Shown: positions 23,894 to 37,300 of the stretch, one piece after another
How the letters are laid out: every line of letters begins with the position of its first letter
Position numbering within the stretch: the first letter of the stretch is position 1
NCBI RefSeq assembly: GCF_026151205.1
Contig: NC_087082.1
Span: 6,765,908-6,829,907, forward strand
Reading direction: 5' to 3'
Length of the DNA stretch: 64,000 nt
DNA from: Bolinopsis microptera
Taxonomy: Eukaryota > Ctenophora > Tentaculata > Lobata > Bolinopsidae
Translations under genes and position numbers: made by a program
Notes under the pieces: model-generated
The model's input: the letters and a program-made list of their open reading frames with translations, nothing else
Databases searched by the model: none
Told to the model about the DNA's origin: nothing

Positions 23894-24793
23894 ATGTCAA
23901 AGATGGTGTACTCCCACAAATGTAACCATTGTTACAAGTCTTTTAAAACTTCACGAAGCTTGGCGTCACACAAATACAAATTTCATTCTGACACACGTTC
24001 AGTTAATAAAGACTGCAGAAATCTTGATAATTTTTCTATCAATAGTGATATTGAATCAGTCTCTGTAACAAGTGAGACATCAGTTTCATTAGCTCTACGT
24101 GAATTGAAAGATCTCATGAAAATTGTACAACAAAGAAACGACAAACAAGAGGACAAATTGAGGGAATTGGATGCTAAGATATTCTCGCTGGAGTATAGTA
24201 AACGTGATGATCTTCCTACACCAATCAATTACAATCACGACAACACCAATGAGATAAAGTGGGAGACTAAAAGACAATCTGAACGAATAGGAGATCTTGA
24301 AAGAAAAATAAAAAGATTAGAGCAATCTTGTGAAGATGAAATGGATCAATCGTTTGTCAAAACAGTGGAGGATGCAACCAACGTTCAGCAATTATTCCAA
24401 AGCAATGACGTGGGAGCAATCCAGAAACAAATAGTAGCTCTAAAGAATGGAGTTCTTTTACTTCTTGACAATTTTGATCATAGTCCTGAAATAGAAAACC
24501 TGTTGCGACGAATATATGATGCTTCATTTAAAGAGGCTCAAGAAATCGTGCACAAAAATTTCTTTGCTCTACAAAAAGCTTTTACTTCTGTCTCGTTTGA
24601 GCAAAAACCTAATTTTGAAAATGAAGATGAATCGGACGAAAACGAAGAATCTCAAAATGATGAGACTACAGGTCAAACTGAAAACGATGATTCAGAAGGT
24701 TCAAGCGACGAAATAGAGGAAGAAAATTCAGCTGATGAGACTCAGACAGAATATTATACTAGTGATAATTCAGACATTGAAGATTCGAATTGA
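23894..24793 (+). CDS. C2H2 zinc-finger / coiled-coil / acidic-tail protein, right-arm copy
   Basis: 299 residues from the ATG at 23894; a frame opening from TTG at 23876 adds six residues that I discount. Residues 10-31 form one C2H2 finger (Cys10, Cys13, His26, His31, spacing C-x2-C-x12-H-x4-H, with Phe17 and Leu23 in the usual core positions). Residues about 66-100 and 123-145 are charged, heptad-like helices (for example Ile132, Leu135, Ile139, Leu142) likely to form coiled coils. A helical region rich in hydrophobics lies at about 175-230. From about residue 237 to the end the chain is almost all Asp, Glu, Ser, Asn and Thr. This suggests a nuclear DNA-binding or chromatin-associated factor, with an acidic tail that could recruit transcription machinery; that is inference. 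There is no catalytic domain. No introns. A T-rich stretch follows the stop. Confidence 0.75.
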   Translation: MSKMVYSHKCNHCYKSFKTSRSLASHKYKFHSDTRSVNKDCRNLDNFSINSDIESVSVTSETSVSLALRELKDLMKIVQQRNDKQEDKLRELDAKIFSLEYSKRDDLPTPINYNHDNTNEIKWETKRQSERIGDLERKIKRLEQSCEDEMDQSFVKTVEDATNVQQLFQSNDVGAIQKQIVALKNGVLLLLDNFDHSPEIENLLRRIYDASFKEAQEIVHKNFFALQKAFTSVSFEQKPNFENEDESDENEESQNDETTGQTENDDSEGSSDEIEEENSADETQTEYYTSDNSDIEDSN

Positions 24794-25074
24794 AGAAAGG
24801 GACTATGGATAATTGATTACTCAATATTCGACTTTTCTTTCTTTTTTTTTTTTAATTTAGAATTACGTATTAATTTAAAAATATTGTAGCGAGGGATTTT
24901 TTAAAATTGTTATTCGATATATTCAATTCTTTTTAGTATTTAAAAAAAAAACTATTTCTTTTATTAATATTGTCATGAAATACGCAAAAGACTAAACAAA
25001 CTTCATAAATCAATTTCAATTTGCAAATAAGTAAAACATATAGATAATTCCACAATATAGATGCAAAAACCATA

Positions 25075-25300
25075 AACCCGGTGATATCACCCATATCACC
25101 CGGTGATATCAGTGATATCACCCATATCACCCGGTGATATCACCCGTATCACCCGGTGATATCACCCGTTAAAACATATAGATAATTCCACAATATAGAT
25201 GCAAAAACCATAAACCCGGTGATATCACCCATATCACCCGGTGATGTCACCCGGTGATATCACCCGTATCACCCGGTGATATCACCCGTATCACTCGGTG
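25075..25300. repeat. GGTGATATCACC palindromic array, right arm
   Basis: Mirror image of the array at 18066-18295 with the same two sub-arrays and the same interrupting block. Confidence 0.9.
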
Positions 25301-25320
25301 GCATGCCATAAAAGTAACAG

Positions 25321-25327
<7 letters not shown>

Positions 25328-25364
<37 letters not shown>

Positions 25365-25371
25365 CACAAAC

Positions 25372-25406
<35 letters not shown>

Positions 25407-25408
25407 CA

Positions 25409-25440
<32 letters not shown>
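25328..25440. repeat. (CA)n microsatellite, right arm
   Basis: Counterpart of the (TG)n tract in the left arm, followed by CTCTCTCT and a run of C before the arm terminus. Confidence 0.95.
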
Positions 25441-25444
<4 letters not shown>

Positions 25445-25522
25445 CTCTCTCCCCCCCCCCCTCTTGTCGAAACTGGTGCCTCACTTTTAGGTGGTACAGC
25501 GGTACCATATTACATACTACTG

Positions 25523-26156
25523 ACAACAGTGCTTTTTATTATAAATTATATAAAATATGTTTGATATTAGATGTGTTTAGTAATGCCATCTGTGTTTCAG
25601 ATTTTTTGTTGCGACTTGCCTGACATTATCGTTTTTAAACGTTTGACTAAACTGCACTGTTTGGAGTCTTTATGGTAATTCCTATTTTTATTTATTTTAC
25701 GTATTCTAGACTAATGGGAACTGTATTATTTATTACATAAGTGAATAGCTTTTAGTGCTGCCAAGGTGTACCCTATCGCGCGAGGAAAGGTTATGATACG
25801 GCAACTATATAACGGTGAGTTTATATTAACGGTGAGTTTATATTGATAAAACAGTTGTGATAATATTAAAGTCTGAGTAACCAGTCTTTTCCTGGGAGCT
25901 AAAGTAGGTGATCTCAGGTTGGGATAAAATTCTTGGAAATTGTCATTTACTCATATTCAAAGAATTGTGATTCAAGTTTTTGCTATTATTGTTTTGATAC
26001 TGGGACATTAGAGAAATTTTAGAATTTAATTATAAATAAAAAAGTAAAAACTCACAAGAACAGGTTTAGCTGCACTGCTATTTGTTACTATAAAGTATAC
26101 CGTAACCTAATGTTACTACGTTTCTTCAATTATTATTAAGTAGAGCTCGCATCGGT
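25523..26156. other. intergenic DNA right of palindrome 2
   Basis: No gene recognised. GGTGAGTTTATATT is duplicated at about 25814-25842. Confidence 0.45.
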
Positions 26157-26674
26157 ATATATATATATATATATAGGGGGTTCTACCAGACCCAATTGAA
26201 AACCCTTGAACGGTTTGGGGGTATGAACACCCTTGATAGTAACCATCTACTTTTTAAATCTGCCGGAGCTTAGTTTTAGTTTTAGTATATTTTGCAGATT
26301 TTATTTAGTTATACCATTATTCCAGAGACGTGCATATTACATTTTTTACTTAAGTATAAATTTTACAGGTTTTTGTTGTGATTTTAAGTGATTTTCCGAG
26401 AATCAGTTATCAGTATTTAGATAAGAGATAAGATAAGAGTACATTTTTAACGGCTTTCAGTTTCTTTTTTTAAATTTCAGTTCATCAGATTTTCCCACTG
26501 CTTTTAGTTTGTATTTATTCTCAATTGTATATGATTCGTATTTGTTGTAGTTACTTTAATGATATAATTTCTCAGAATTGATGTAAATAAACGATGCAAA
26601 GACTTTCGAAGATCTAATCACAACCGCTTTCTTTTATTGTGTAGAAGTCCAGCCATGAAATATATATATATATA
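26157..26674. repeat. ~500-bp repeat bounded by (TA)n on both sides
   Basis: (TA)n runs lie at 26157-26174 and about 26660-26673. The right end (about 26580-26660) is the reverse complement of the element nested at 12643-12785. The left end starts GGGGGTTCTACCAGACCCAA. No open frame. Probably a non-autonomous dispersed element that targets or generates TA microsatellite. Confidence 0.55.
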
Positions 26675-29600
26675 GCTGCTTTTTGATTTTCTTACGTTTA
26701 TCGTCGCATTTCTTATCTTATTATATTTGGAGTTTGGGCGTCTAAGCGAATAGTACACACGTTTCGTTCAAGTATAGTTATTCAGATAAGGGATAACTAT
26801 AAGTAAACAGTGTGGCAGACTGGAACACAATACCCAGTACGCCTGACTTATTAAGTACCTATTTAATTACTTGATAAGTCTGGAAATGTCATTGTTGAGT
26901 GTTGACTTATAGAGTGTTCACTGTTCAACCTTTGAACTACAAAGGACTGCACACTGCAGTCACCAAAAAATGTTAGCCATTCGCTAATTTAGCAGAGTGA
27001 TTATGTTATAATTTATAGCCGATAAGCAATGTCTGTATTTAATTCCTCTTTTTTTATATAATATATATTCTTATCGGGCAGACCGATTTTATCCAATATC
27101 CTTTATAACGATTTAAGGAATGTAAAACGTGGGCTAACTCTTTCGACAAGCCAATTATTTGGAGAATCCCTCTCTATGATGCGCGTTTTTATTTTCTATT
27201 TTGGATGCCGAATTTATCCACTTTTGTTTAGATGATTATAGCGATGCGATATATAGCCTGATGTTTCGACTACTACAATTCTTCTGTGCTCTTTATTGCG
27301 GAAATTGATCATTCATTTAGTCAATCATTCATTCCATTCATTGTTAAGGAAGGCAAAGAGGGTCTAATTTTTAAATTCTCGGAAATCCTGCGCAATCCTA
27401 CAAATTTTTTGATTTAACAGTTCTAGGCTTTTCTGAAACCCACTATACAAACTATCGCCTCACTAACCATGTCGACACGTCAGGGACCCTGGTTGTCAGG
27501 GTGATCTGAAACTGAGAGCAGGTAACTGTGTCAGACGTTTAAGCAGTATCCCGATATGAGCACCGCATGACCATCTCCAATCATGTCGTTTATCTTTGAG
27601 GGAAGAATTCGCGTATTTTTCAGTTACCAAGCTTTGTTACTTTCTTGAAGAAGGCCAGCGGTCATCACTTACTGAGGTGACAACCAGTCCCCCGAAAGTG
27701 GCAGCATCCAGCCACCTCTCACGTGGACGACATGGACTTTGACATGCACCGAAACAAATTAATAGATCAAATTTGCAACATTACAATAATAATGTAAGGG
27801 GGTCTTCTTTAAGTCTAAGCAGATAAAAATGTAGATTTCCTTCGATTTTTTATCTAAGTTAAACATTTAACAGTCTTCAACTTATATATTAGACGATTTA
27901 CCAACTTTTAAAAACATTTCCTAGCATGTCGCCACCATGCAACTCACCATTGGTATGGTAATTTATTTTTTCAGTATACGTTATTATATTTGTCACTCCA
28001 CTGTTCACTTTTAATTTCTATACATAATATTTGCTCTGGAATTTTTTTGGAACATCTGACTGAAAATTCTGTGGGAAGGAAAGAAAGATATCAATTAGGT
28101 CGGTCAATAATTGCGATCAATGTTCGAAATTGGGATTTTCGCTCAGTAAATACTTACTTACTGAGTAGTAAATATCCATCTTATAATGGCTGATTTCCAA
28201 ATACAGTCATATTCGCCTATTGACTATTCGGTTAATCGAGGTCATTAATAGGTAAACCTATCAGTGTCCAGGAATTTAGTTAAAATTAATGATGAATATC
28301 TGAATAGCCAGCATATCGTAATTTTGATGCGCGATTAATGAAGACTAACTTATAGTTTATACATTTGCAAGTTCTACGTTCCCCAGACTTTGGAGTTGGT
28401 TTTTTGTTCCTTTTTCTTTCTCGTTTGATCGTCAAACAAGTAACAACTATTAGTATTATTTAACATATTTTTCAAATAAATTATGTTACTTTCTTCATCT
28501 TTGCTCATAATCTCATTGCAATCAGACTGAATTAAAGACACTCACGCTTCTGGCCGCCAGAAATGTCAGCTATTTGCACTATTTGAATTTAAGCCGACTA
28601 AATGATAGCTGATATGGTATAACCGGTAGGGTATGCTCACCCGGCAGGGTACGCTCACTGTGCAAAATAAAAGAATTCACCTACAGCAAAACAAAATCTT
28701 TAAATTATTCTCATGAAATATTTTCCGTTCTATACAAAATATTTCCAAAAAGAAAGAGGTAATTATAATTATAGATGTGGATTCTGGTGGGGACTGGGGA
28801 GGTGCATACTGCATAGGAGGAGCATATATTCCTTCTGACATCTTGATCTACAGAATGTTAACATTTTATACGAACGGAATATCAAATTTTGAATCTGATG
28901 CATTTACCAAGTTCAAAGAAACTCATTTGGCACGGTTTTTGGTTTCAGCTTAGAAGTTAACCGGAACTAAAATTGAAATGCAATCTTTCCTCAAATGTCT
29001 GACAAACACTTTGAACTAATAAATTAGATATATATATTTACAATATAGATTTATTTTATAAATTTCACTACTTTCCAATCGAGTATATTATGTTATATAG
29101 TATAATAAATGTTACTGAAGGTGACGCCTTGCAACATGTTTACAACAGATTATCTAGTTTGATCGTTCAAAGGGAAAAATATTCCTATATTACGTCACAT
29201 TTTACTATATGTCAAATTATGGAGTACATTAAGTGCTACTTCTCTACTCTCTAGTAACGGACAGGATGGAGCTGGATATTATAAGTTTCTGGATATTTTA
29301 CGATTCTCCACTAAGGAAATAAAATATGTGAAATATAAAAGACTCAAAATATTATAGCTATAAAAATATTAGTCAAGAAACACGTGTTGACTGGTTTATT
29401 TATTTAATCAAGCTAACCAAAATAATAATAATTCATTCTACGTTCCACTATCCGTCCATACTGTGACGTAATTTGTAACAATCGACGTTATTTTGTATAT
29501 AATTTTAACTCTTAATTACGGCAACGATTTTTTTTTCTTTGCATTATCGATCCGATCGATTCGATCGTTTTGTTCATTATTTTAAGTATGTGCGTACTCT

Positions 29601-31320
29601 GCATAACCGTTGCACGTTTTAACTTGACTTCCGTTTTCCTGTATAACATGTAATCCTTGTCTGACAAGAATATTGTTACTCAATAAAAGTTTAAGGCTGC
29701 ATGTTTTGTGGTATTACTAATCAGTATAAGTGGAAGTAGATATGAACTGCAAGTAGTATGTGATTCTCCCTGTATCAGGTACTCCAGTATAGTCTAGACC
29801 ACGACCAGTAATTAACGACCATGTGCAGCCTTCTTACAAAATAGCAAAATATTAATAGATCTTGGTTAAATGGGGCCAACATGGGGGCCATTTAAAGCAG
29901 AACAATCTATGAACTGTATACTATACGTTTTATTTTATGTAAGTTTTTTATTCCTTTTTGAATGTGAACTAGACAATTCAAACTTCCAATATAAAGCTCA
30001 TTATCGTATCCAAATCATTGATTTTACAAAATAAAATGGGAAACAATGCAGAGCCAATATTCAGGGAAAAAACTGCAAATAATCAAAATAATGACGCGTT
30101 ACGTGCCGTATAGGTGCCGTATAGGTGCCGTATAGGTGCCGTTACGTACCGTTACATGCCGTTTATACGTGCCATATAGGTGCCGTATAGGTGTGTCCTG
30201 AGACGTGGTGATCTGTGCCACTGTAACAATGCTACTATATTGTCACGGCTAACGCACCAATAAGGACACGGTATTTTATTCGTTACACACTATTCAGGAA
30301 TCAGGAATAGTAACATGATATTCTGGAAGTCCAGCGAGCGCGCTCGAAATGAAACGTTGAGTACCTACCTAGTGATAGTTACCATAGTTACCTAGTGATT
30401 CCACTTGGATTGTGATCACGAGGAGAATTATTCTCCAAAATATAATCTACACTGGTTTGTGATACTGCGACAACAGGAAACATTACTTGTCCCTTTGTTG
30501 GTTATTAACCTGCTAAGTGCTAACAGTAACACTATTATAACAGTTCCCAGTTCCCAGTTGATGGCTTTAGTTTTTCTAAATAGATCTATTTCGCATTTGA
30601 AACATGTTTTTGTATTAATATGCAAGGTCAAAGAAGTTTCCGATTGGGGCGTGATTCCATGTACTTAAATTTAAGTAATGTAAATGGATGTTGCAATTTG
30701 TTGCATAGTTCGGGCCCTTTAACATGAATAACTGTTAACTAAATTTCATTTATCAATATTCTGACCGCGTACTTAAATTCAATAGTTATGAGTCGAATAA
30801 TAATACATGGATGTTGCATAATTCGGCCCCTTTATCTACTTTCATTCATCAACATGAATAATGAGCTCCAAGCAGATTCCACGTGGACAGACATGATCAT
30901 TTAATGATCAATCTGAATCGATGCATGCCTGTAATTAGTTACTTCTCCATTTAATAATATATTTCTGGATACCTCCCAGGAAGATCACAAGCTGTTTGTT
31001 AACTCATAGTTATTTGGTTATGTAATCTATCGATTTTACGGTTACGGTTATAATTTATATTATATATCCCTGATGCTAATTGACAGTTACGTCGTTCAAG
31101 TGTAGAATTTGTGACAGTTATACAGCTTAACTACTGTGTGTCGCATTTCTAATATACTCCCTCTGACTATCTCAAACTACTTCTAGTTACCAGCTACAAC
31201 CAGCGGGCAGCAACCAGCAACCCGCCAATTGTTGCAGTTGTCACCTACCTCAGTTTACCTTTACTAGACGTGCCTGTCCCTATGCGCGGCGCTCTTTTCA
31301 AGATTCCTGCATATAATTAT
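26675..31320. other. long intergenic stretch, no gene recognised
   Basis: About 4.6 kb with no supported coding exon. GTGCCGTATAG units are repeated at about 30110-30192 (5-6 degenerate copies, 11-12 bp). Short doublets lie at 28622-28660 (AGGGTATGCTCACCCGGC type). Open frames at 27990-28193 and 30405-30668 show no recognisable domain. Confidence 0.45.
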
Positions 31321-34300
31321 ACGTGAGAGGAGCGAGCTGTAGACTAGCAAACTAGGTGAAGTCTACCTTTATAAAGCTATACGTGAGAGGAGCGAGCTGT
31401 AGACTAGCAAGCTGGGTGAAGTCTACCTCTATTTAGCTATACGTGAGAGGAGCGAGCTGTAGACTAGCAAACTAGGTGAAGTCTACCTCTATTTAGCTGT
31501 ACGTGAGAGGAGCGAGCTGTAGACTAACAAACTAGGTGAAGTCTACCTTTATTAAGCTATACGTGAGAGGAGCGAGCTGTAGACTAGCAAGCTGGGTGAA
31601 GTCTACCTCTATTTAGCTATACGTGAGAGGAGCGAGCTGTAGACTAGCAAACTAGGTGAAGTCTGCCTCTATTTAGCTATACGTGAGAGGAGCGAGCTGT
31701 AGACTAGCGAGCTAGGTGAAGTCTACCTCTATTTAACTATACGTGAGAGGAGCGAGCTGTAGACTAGCAAGCTAGGTGAAGTCTACCTCTATTTAACTAT
31801 ACGTGAGAGGAGCGAGCTGTAGACTAGCAAGCTAGGTGAAGTCTACCTCTATTTAACTATACGTGAGAGGAGCGAGCTGTAGACTAGCAAGCTGGGTGAA
31901 GTCTACCTCTATTTAACTATACGTGAGAGGAGCGAGCTGTAGACTAGCAAGCTAGGTGAAGTCTGCCTCTATTTAACTATACGTGAGAGGAGCGAGCTGT
32001 AGACTAGCAAACTAGGTGAAGTCTACCTCTATTTAACTATACGTGAGAGGAGCGAGCTGTAGACTAGCAAGCTAGGTGAAGTCTACCTTTATTTAGCTAT
32101 ACGTGAGAGGAGTGAGCTGTAGACTAGCAAGCTAGGTGAAGTCTACCTTTATTTAGCTATACGTGAGAGGAGCGAGCTGTAGACTAGCAAGCTAGGTGAA
32201 GTCTGCCTTTTTATAGCTATACGTGAGAGGAGCGAGCTGTAGACTAGCAAGCTAGGTAAAGTCTACCTCTATTTAACTATACGTGAGAGGAGCGAGCTGT
32301 AGACTAGCAAGCTAGGTGAAGTCTACCTCTATTTAGCTATACGTGAGAGGAGCGAGCTGTAGACTAGCAAGCTAGGTGAAGTCTGCCTCTATTTAACTAT
32401 ACGTGAGAGGAGCGAGCTGTAGACTAGCAAACTAGGTGAAGTGTACCTCTATTTAACTATACGTGAGAGGAGCGAGCTGTAGACTAGCAAGCTAGGTGAA
32501 GTCTACCTTTATTTAGCTATACGTGAGAGGAGCGAGCTGTAGACTAGCAAGCTAGGTGAAGTCTACCTCTATTTAACTATACGTGAGAGGAGCGAGCTGT
32601 ACACTAGCAAGCTAGGTAAAGTCTACCTCTATTTAGCTATACGTGAGAGGAGCGAGCTGTAGACTAGCAAGCTAGGTGAAGTCTACCTTTATTTAGCTAT
32701 ACGTGAGAGGAGCGAGCTGTAGACTAGCAAGCTAGGTGAAGTCTACCTCTATTTAGCTATACGTGAGAGGAGCGAGCTGTAGACTAGCAAACTAGGTGAA
32801 GTCTACCTTTATTTAGCTATACGTGAGAGGAGCGAGCTGTAGACTAGCAAGCTAGGTGAAGTCTGCCTTTTTATAGCTATACGTGAGAGGAGCGAGCTGT
32901 AGACTAGCAAGCTAGGTGAAGTCTACCTCTATTTAGCTATACGTGAGAGGAGCGAGCTGTAGATTAGCAAGCTGGGTGAAGTCTACCTCTATTTAACTAT
33001 ACGTGAGAGGAGCGAGCTGTAGACTAGCAAGCTAGGTGAAGTCTGCCTCTATTTAACTATACGTGAGAGGAGCGAGCTGTAGACTAGCAAACTAGGTGAA
33101 GTCTACCTCTATTTAACTATACGTGAGAGGAGCGAGCTGTAGACTAGCAAGCTAGGTGAAGTCTACCTTTATTTAGCTATACGTGAGAGGAGCGAGCTGT
33201 AGACTAGCAAGCTAGGTGAAGTCTACCTCTATTTAACTATACGTGAGAGGAGCGAGCTGTAGACTAGCAAGCTAGGTAAAGTCTACCTCTATTTAGCTAT
33301 ACGTGAGAGGAGCGAGCTGTAGACTAGCAAGCTAGGTGAAGTCTACCTGTATTTAACTATACGTGAGAGGAGCGAGCTGTAGACTAGCAAGCTAGGTGAA
33401 GTCTACCTCTATTTAGCTATACGTGAGAGGAGCGAGCTGTAGACTAGCGAGCTAGGTGAAGTCTGCCTCTATTTAGCTATACGTGAGAGGAGCGAGCTGT
33501 AGACTAGCAAGCTAGGTGAAGTCTGCCTCTATTTAACTATACGTGAGAGGAGCGAGCTGTAGACTAGCAAGCTAGGTGAAGTCTGCCTCTATTTAGCTAT
33601 ACGTGAGAGGAGCGAGCTGTAGACTAGCAAGCTAGCCGAAGTCTACCTCTATTTAGCTATACGTGAGAGGAGCGAGCTGTAGACTAGCAAGCTAGGTGAA
33701 GTCTACCTCTATTTAGCTATACGTGAGAGGAGCGAGCTGTAGACTAGCAAGCTAGGTGAAGTCTACCTCTATTTAGCTGTACGTGAGAGGAGCGAGCTGT
33801 AGACTAGCGAGCTAGGTGAAGTCTGCCTCTATTTAGCTATACGTGAGAGGAGCGAGCTGTAGACTAGCAAGCTAGGTGAAGTCTGCCTCTATTTAACTAT
33901 ACGTGAGAGGAGCGAGCTGTAGACTAGCAAGCTAGGTGAAGTCTGCCTCTATTTAGCTATACGTGAGAGGAGCGAGCTGTAGACTAGCAAGCTAGCCGAA
34001 GTCTACCTCTATTTAGCTATACGTGAGAGGAGCGAGCTGTAGACTAGCAAGCTAGGTGAAGTCTACCTCTATTTAGCTATACGTGAGAGGAGCGAGCTGT
34101 AGACTAGTAAGCTAGGTGAAGTCTACCTCTATTTAGCTGTACGTGAGAGGAGCGAGCTGTAGACTAGCAAACTAGGTAAAGTCTACCTTTATTTAGCTAT
34201 ACGTGAGAGGAGCGAGCTGTAGACTAGCAAGCTGGGTGAAGTTTACCTCTATTTAGCTATACGTGAGAGGAGCGAGCTGTAGACTAGCAAGCTAGGTGAA

Positions 34301-37300
34301 GTCTACCTCTATTTAGCTATACGTGAGAGGAGCGAGCTGTAGACTAGCAAGCTAGGTGAAGTCTACCTTTATTTAGCTATACGTGAGAGGAGCGAGCTGT
34401 AGACTAGCAAGCTAGGTGAAGTCTACCTCTATTTAGCTATACGTGAGAGGAGCGAGCTGTAGACTAGCAAGCTAGGTGAAGTCTGCCTCTATTAAGCTAT
34501 ACGTGAGAGGAGCGAGCTGTAGACTAGCAAGCTAGGTGAAGTCTACTTTTATTTAGCTATACGTGAGAGGAGCGAGCTGTAGACTAGCAAGCTAGGTGAA
34601 GTCTACCTTTATTTAGCTATACGTGAGAGGAGCGAGCTGTAGACTAGCAAGCTAGGTGAAGTCTACCTTTATTTAGCTGTACGTGAGAGGAGCGAGCTGT
34701 AGACTAGTAAGCTAGGTGAAGTCTACCTCTATTTAGCTATACGTGAGAGGAGCGAGCTGTAGACTAGCAAGCTAGGTGAAGTCTACCTTTATTTAGCTAT
34801 ACGTGAGAGGAGCGAACTGTAGACTAGCAAGCTAGGTGAAGTCAACCTTTATTTAGCTATACGTGAGAGGAGCGAGCTGTAGACTAGCAAGCTAGGTGAA
34901 GTCTACCTTTATTTAGCTATACGTGAGAGGAGCGAGCTGTAGACTAGCAAGCTAGGTGAAGTCTACCTCTATTTAGCTATACGTGAGAGGAGCGAGCTGT
35001 AGACTAGCAAGCTAGGTGAAGTCTGCCTCTATTTAGCTATACGTGAGAGGAGCGAGCTGTAGACTAGCAAGCTAGGTGAAGTCTACTTTTATTTAGCTAT
35101 ACGTGAGAGGAGCGAGCTGTAGACTAGCAAGCTAGGTGAAGTCTACCTTTATTTAGCTATACGTGAGAGGAGCGAGCTGTAGACTAGCAAGCTAGGTGAA
35201 GTTTACCTCTATTTAGCTATACGTGAGAGGAGCGAGCTGTAGACTAGCAAGCTAGGTGAAGTCTGCCTCTATTTAACTATACGTGAGAGGAGCGAGCTGT
35301 AGACTAGCGAGCTAGGTGAAGTTTACCTTTATTTAGCTATACGTGAGAGGAGCGAGCTGTAGATTAGCGAGCTAGGTGAAGTCTACCTCTATTTAGCTAT
35401 ACGTGAGAGGAGCGAGCTGTAGACTAGCAAGCTAGGTGAAGTCTGCCTCTATTTAGCTATACGTGAGAGGAGCGAGCTGTAGACTAGCAAGCTAGGTGAA
35501 GTCTACCTTTATTTAGCTATACGTGAGAGGAGCGAGCTGTAGACTAGCAAGCTAGGCGAAGTCTGCCTCTATTTAACTATACGTGAGAGGAGCGAGCTGT
35601 AGACTAGTAAGCTAGGTGAAGTCTACCTCTATTTAGCTATACGTGAGTTGAGCAAGCTGTAGACTAGCGACCTAGGTGAAGTCTACCTTTATTTAGCTAT
35701 ACGTGAGAGGAGCGAGCTGTAGACTAGCAAGCTAGGTGAAGTCTACCTCTATTTAACTATACGTGAGAGGAGCGAGCTGTAGACTAGCAAGCTAGGTGAA
35801 GTCTACCTCTATTTAACTATACGTGAGAGGAGCGAGCTGTAGACTAGCAAGCTAGGTGAAGTCTACCTCTATTTAACTATACGTGAGAGGAGCGAGCTGT
35901 AGACTAGCAAGCTGGTTGAAGTCTACCTCTATTTAGCTATACGTGAGAGGAGCGAGCTGTAGACTAGCGAGCTAGGTAAAGTCTACCTCTATTTAGCTAT
36001 ACGTGAGAGGAGCGAGCTGTAGACTAGCAAGCTAGGTGAAGTCTACCTCTATTTAACTATACGTGAGAGGAGCGAGCTGTAGACTAGCAAGCTAGGTAAA
36101 GTCTACCTCTATTTAGCTATACGTGAGAGGAGCGAGCTGTAGACTAGCAAGCTAGGTGAAGTCTACCTGTATTTAACTATACGTGAGAGGAGCGAGCTGT
36201 AGACTAGCAAGCTAGGTGAAGTCTACCTCTATTTAGCTATACGTGAGAGGAGCGAGCTGTAGACTAGCGAGCTAGGTGAAGTCTGCCTCTATTTAGCTAT
36301 ACGTGAGAGGAGCGAGCTGTAGACTAGCAAGCTAGGTGAAGTCTGCCTCTATTTAACTATACGTGAGAGGAGCGAGCTGTAGACTAGCAAGCTAGGTGAA
36401 GTCTGCCTCTATTTAGCTATACGTGAGAGGAGCGAGCTGTAGACTAGCAAGCTAGCCGAAGTCTACCTCTATTTAGCTATACGTGAGAGGAGCGAGCTGT
36501 AGACTAGCAAGCTAGGTGAAGTCTACCTCTATTTAGCTATACGTGAGAGGAGCGAGCTGTAGACTAGTAAGCTAGGTGAAGTCTACCTCTATTTAGCTGT
36601 ACGTGAGAGGAGCGAGCTGTAGACTAGCAAACTAGGTAAAGTCTACCTTTATTTAGCTATACGTGAGAGGAGCGAGCTGTAGACTAGCAAGCTGGGTGAA
36701 GTTTACCTCTATTTAGCTATACGTGAGAGGAGCGAGCTGTAGACTAGCAAGCTAGGTGAAGTCTACCTCTATTTAGCTATACGTGAGAGGAGCGAGCTGT
36801 AGACTAGCAAGCTAGGTGAAGTCTACCTTTATTTAGCTATACGTGAGAGGAGCGAGCTGTAGACTAGCAAGCTAGGTGAAGTCTACCTCTATTTAGCTAT
36901 ACGTGAGAGGAGCGAGCTGTAGACTAGCAAGCTAGGTGAAGTCTGCCTCTATTAAGCTATACGTGAGAGGAGCGAGCTGTAGACTAGCAAGCTAGGTGAA
37001 GTCTACTTTTATTTAGCTATACGTGAGAGGAGCGAGCTGTAGACTAGTAAGCTAGGTGAAGTCTACCTCTATTTAGCTATACGTGAGAGGAGCGAGCTGT
37101 AGACTAGCAAGCTAGGTGAAGTCTACCTTTATTTAGCTATACGTGAGAGGAGCGAACTGTAGACTAGCAAGCTAGGTGAAGTCAACCTTTATTTAGCTAT
37201 ACGTGAGAGGAGCGAGCTGTAGACTAGCAAGCTAGGTGAAGTCTACCTTTATTTAGCTATACGTGAGAGGAGCGAGCTGTAGACTAGCAAGCTAGGTGAA

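Larger units (their letters stand above)
17852..25522. mobile_element. 7.7-kb giant inverted-repeat element (palindrome 2)
   Basis: The left arm 17852-21542 and right arm 21826-25522 are reverse complements over ~3.69 kb, flanking a 283-bp unique spacer. The outer ends read CAGTAGTATGTAATATGG inward from each side. Complementarity stops abruptly at 17851/25523, and the flanks carry ACAA on both sides, a candidate 4-bp target-site duplication. In order from outside to inside each arm holds a (TG)n tract, a GGTGATATCACC palindromic array, a zinc-finger gene reading outward, three 146-bp TATA repeats, two tRNA-like sequences and two diverged ~120-bp modules sharing AGGACGGTTACT and CAGCTGTG. The two copies of the protein are identical. 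Arms differ mainly in dinucleotide length and rare substitutions (for example near 21423 versus 21943). No transposase, integrase or polymerase is visible. Either a non-autonomous foldback transposon, a virus-derived insertion or a host palindrome could explain it. Confidence 0.8.

Noticed and set aside
23740-23925. 61-codon frame upstream of the zinc-finger gene
   Set aside because: It lies within the repeated promoter/leader unit and runs into the gene in another frame; the 146-bp repeat explains it.
17852-25522. Palindrome 2 as a sequencing or assembly hairpin artefact
   Set aside because: A fold-back read would give a centre with no unique spacer and no clean outer ends. Here there is a 283-bp spacer, matched ends, candidate target duplication and small arm differences. 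It cannot be excluded without reads.
30405-30668. 87-codon frame
   Set aside because: No recognisable domain, an overlapping antisense frame of similar length, and no splice or promoter support.
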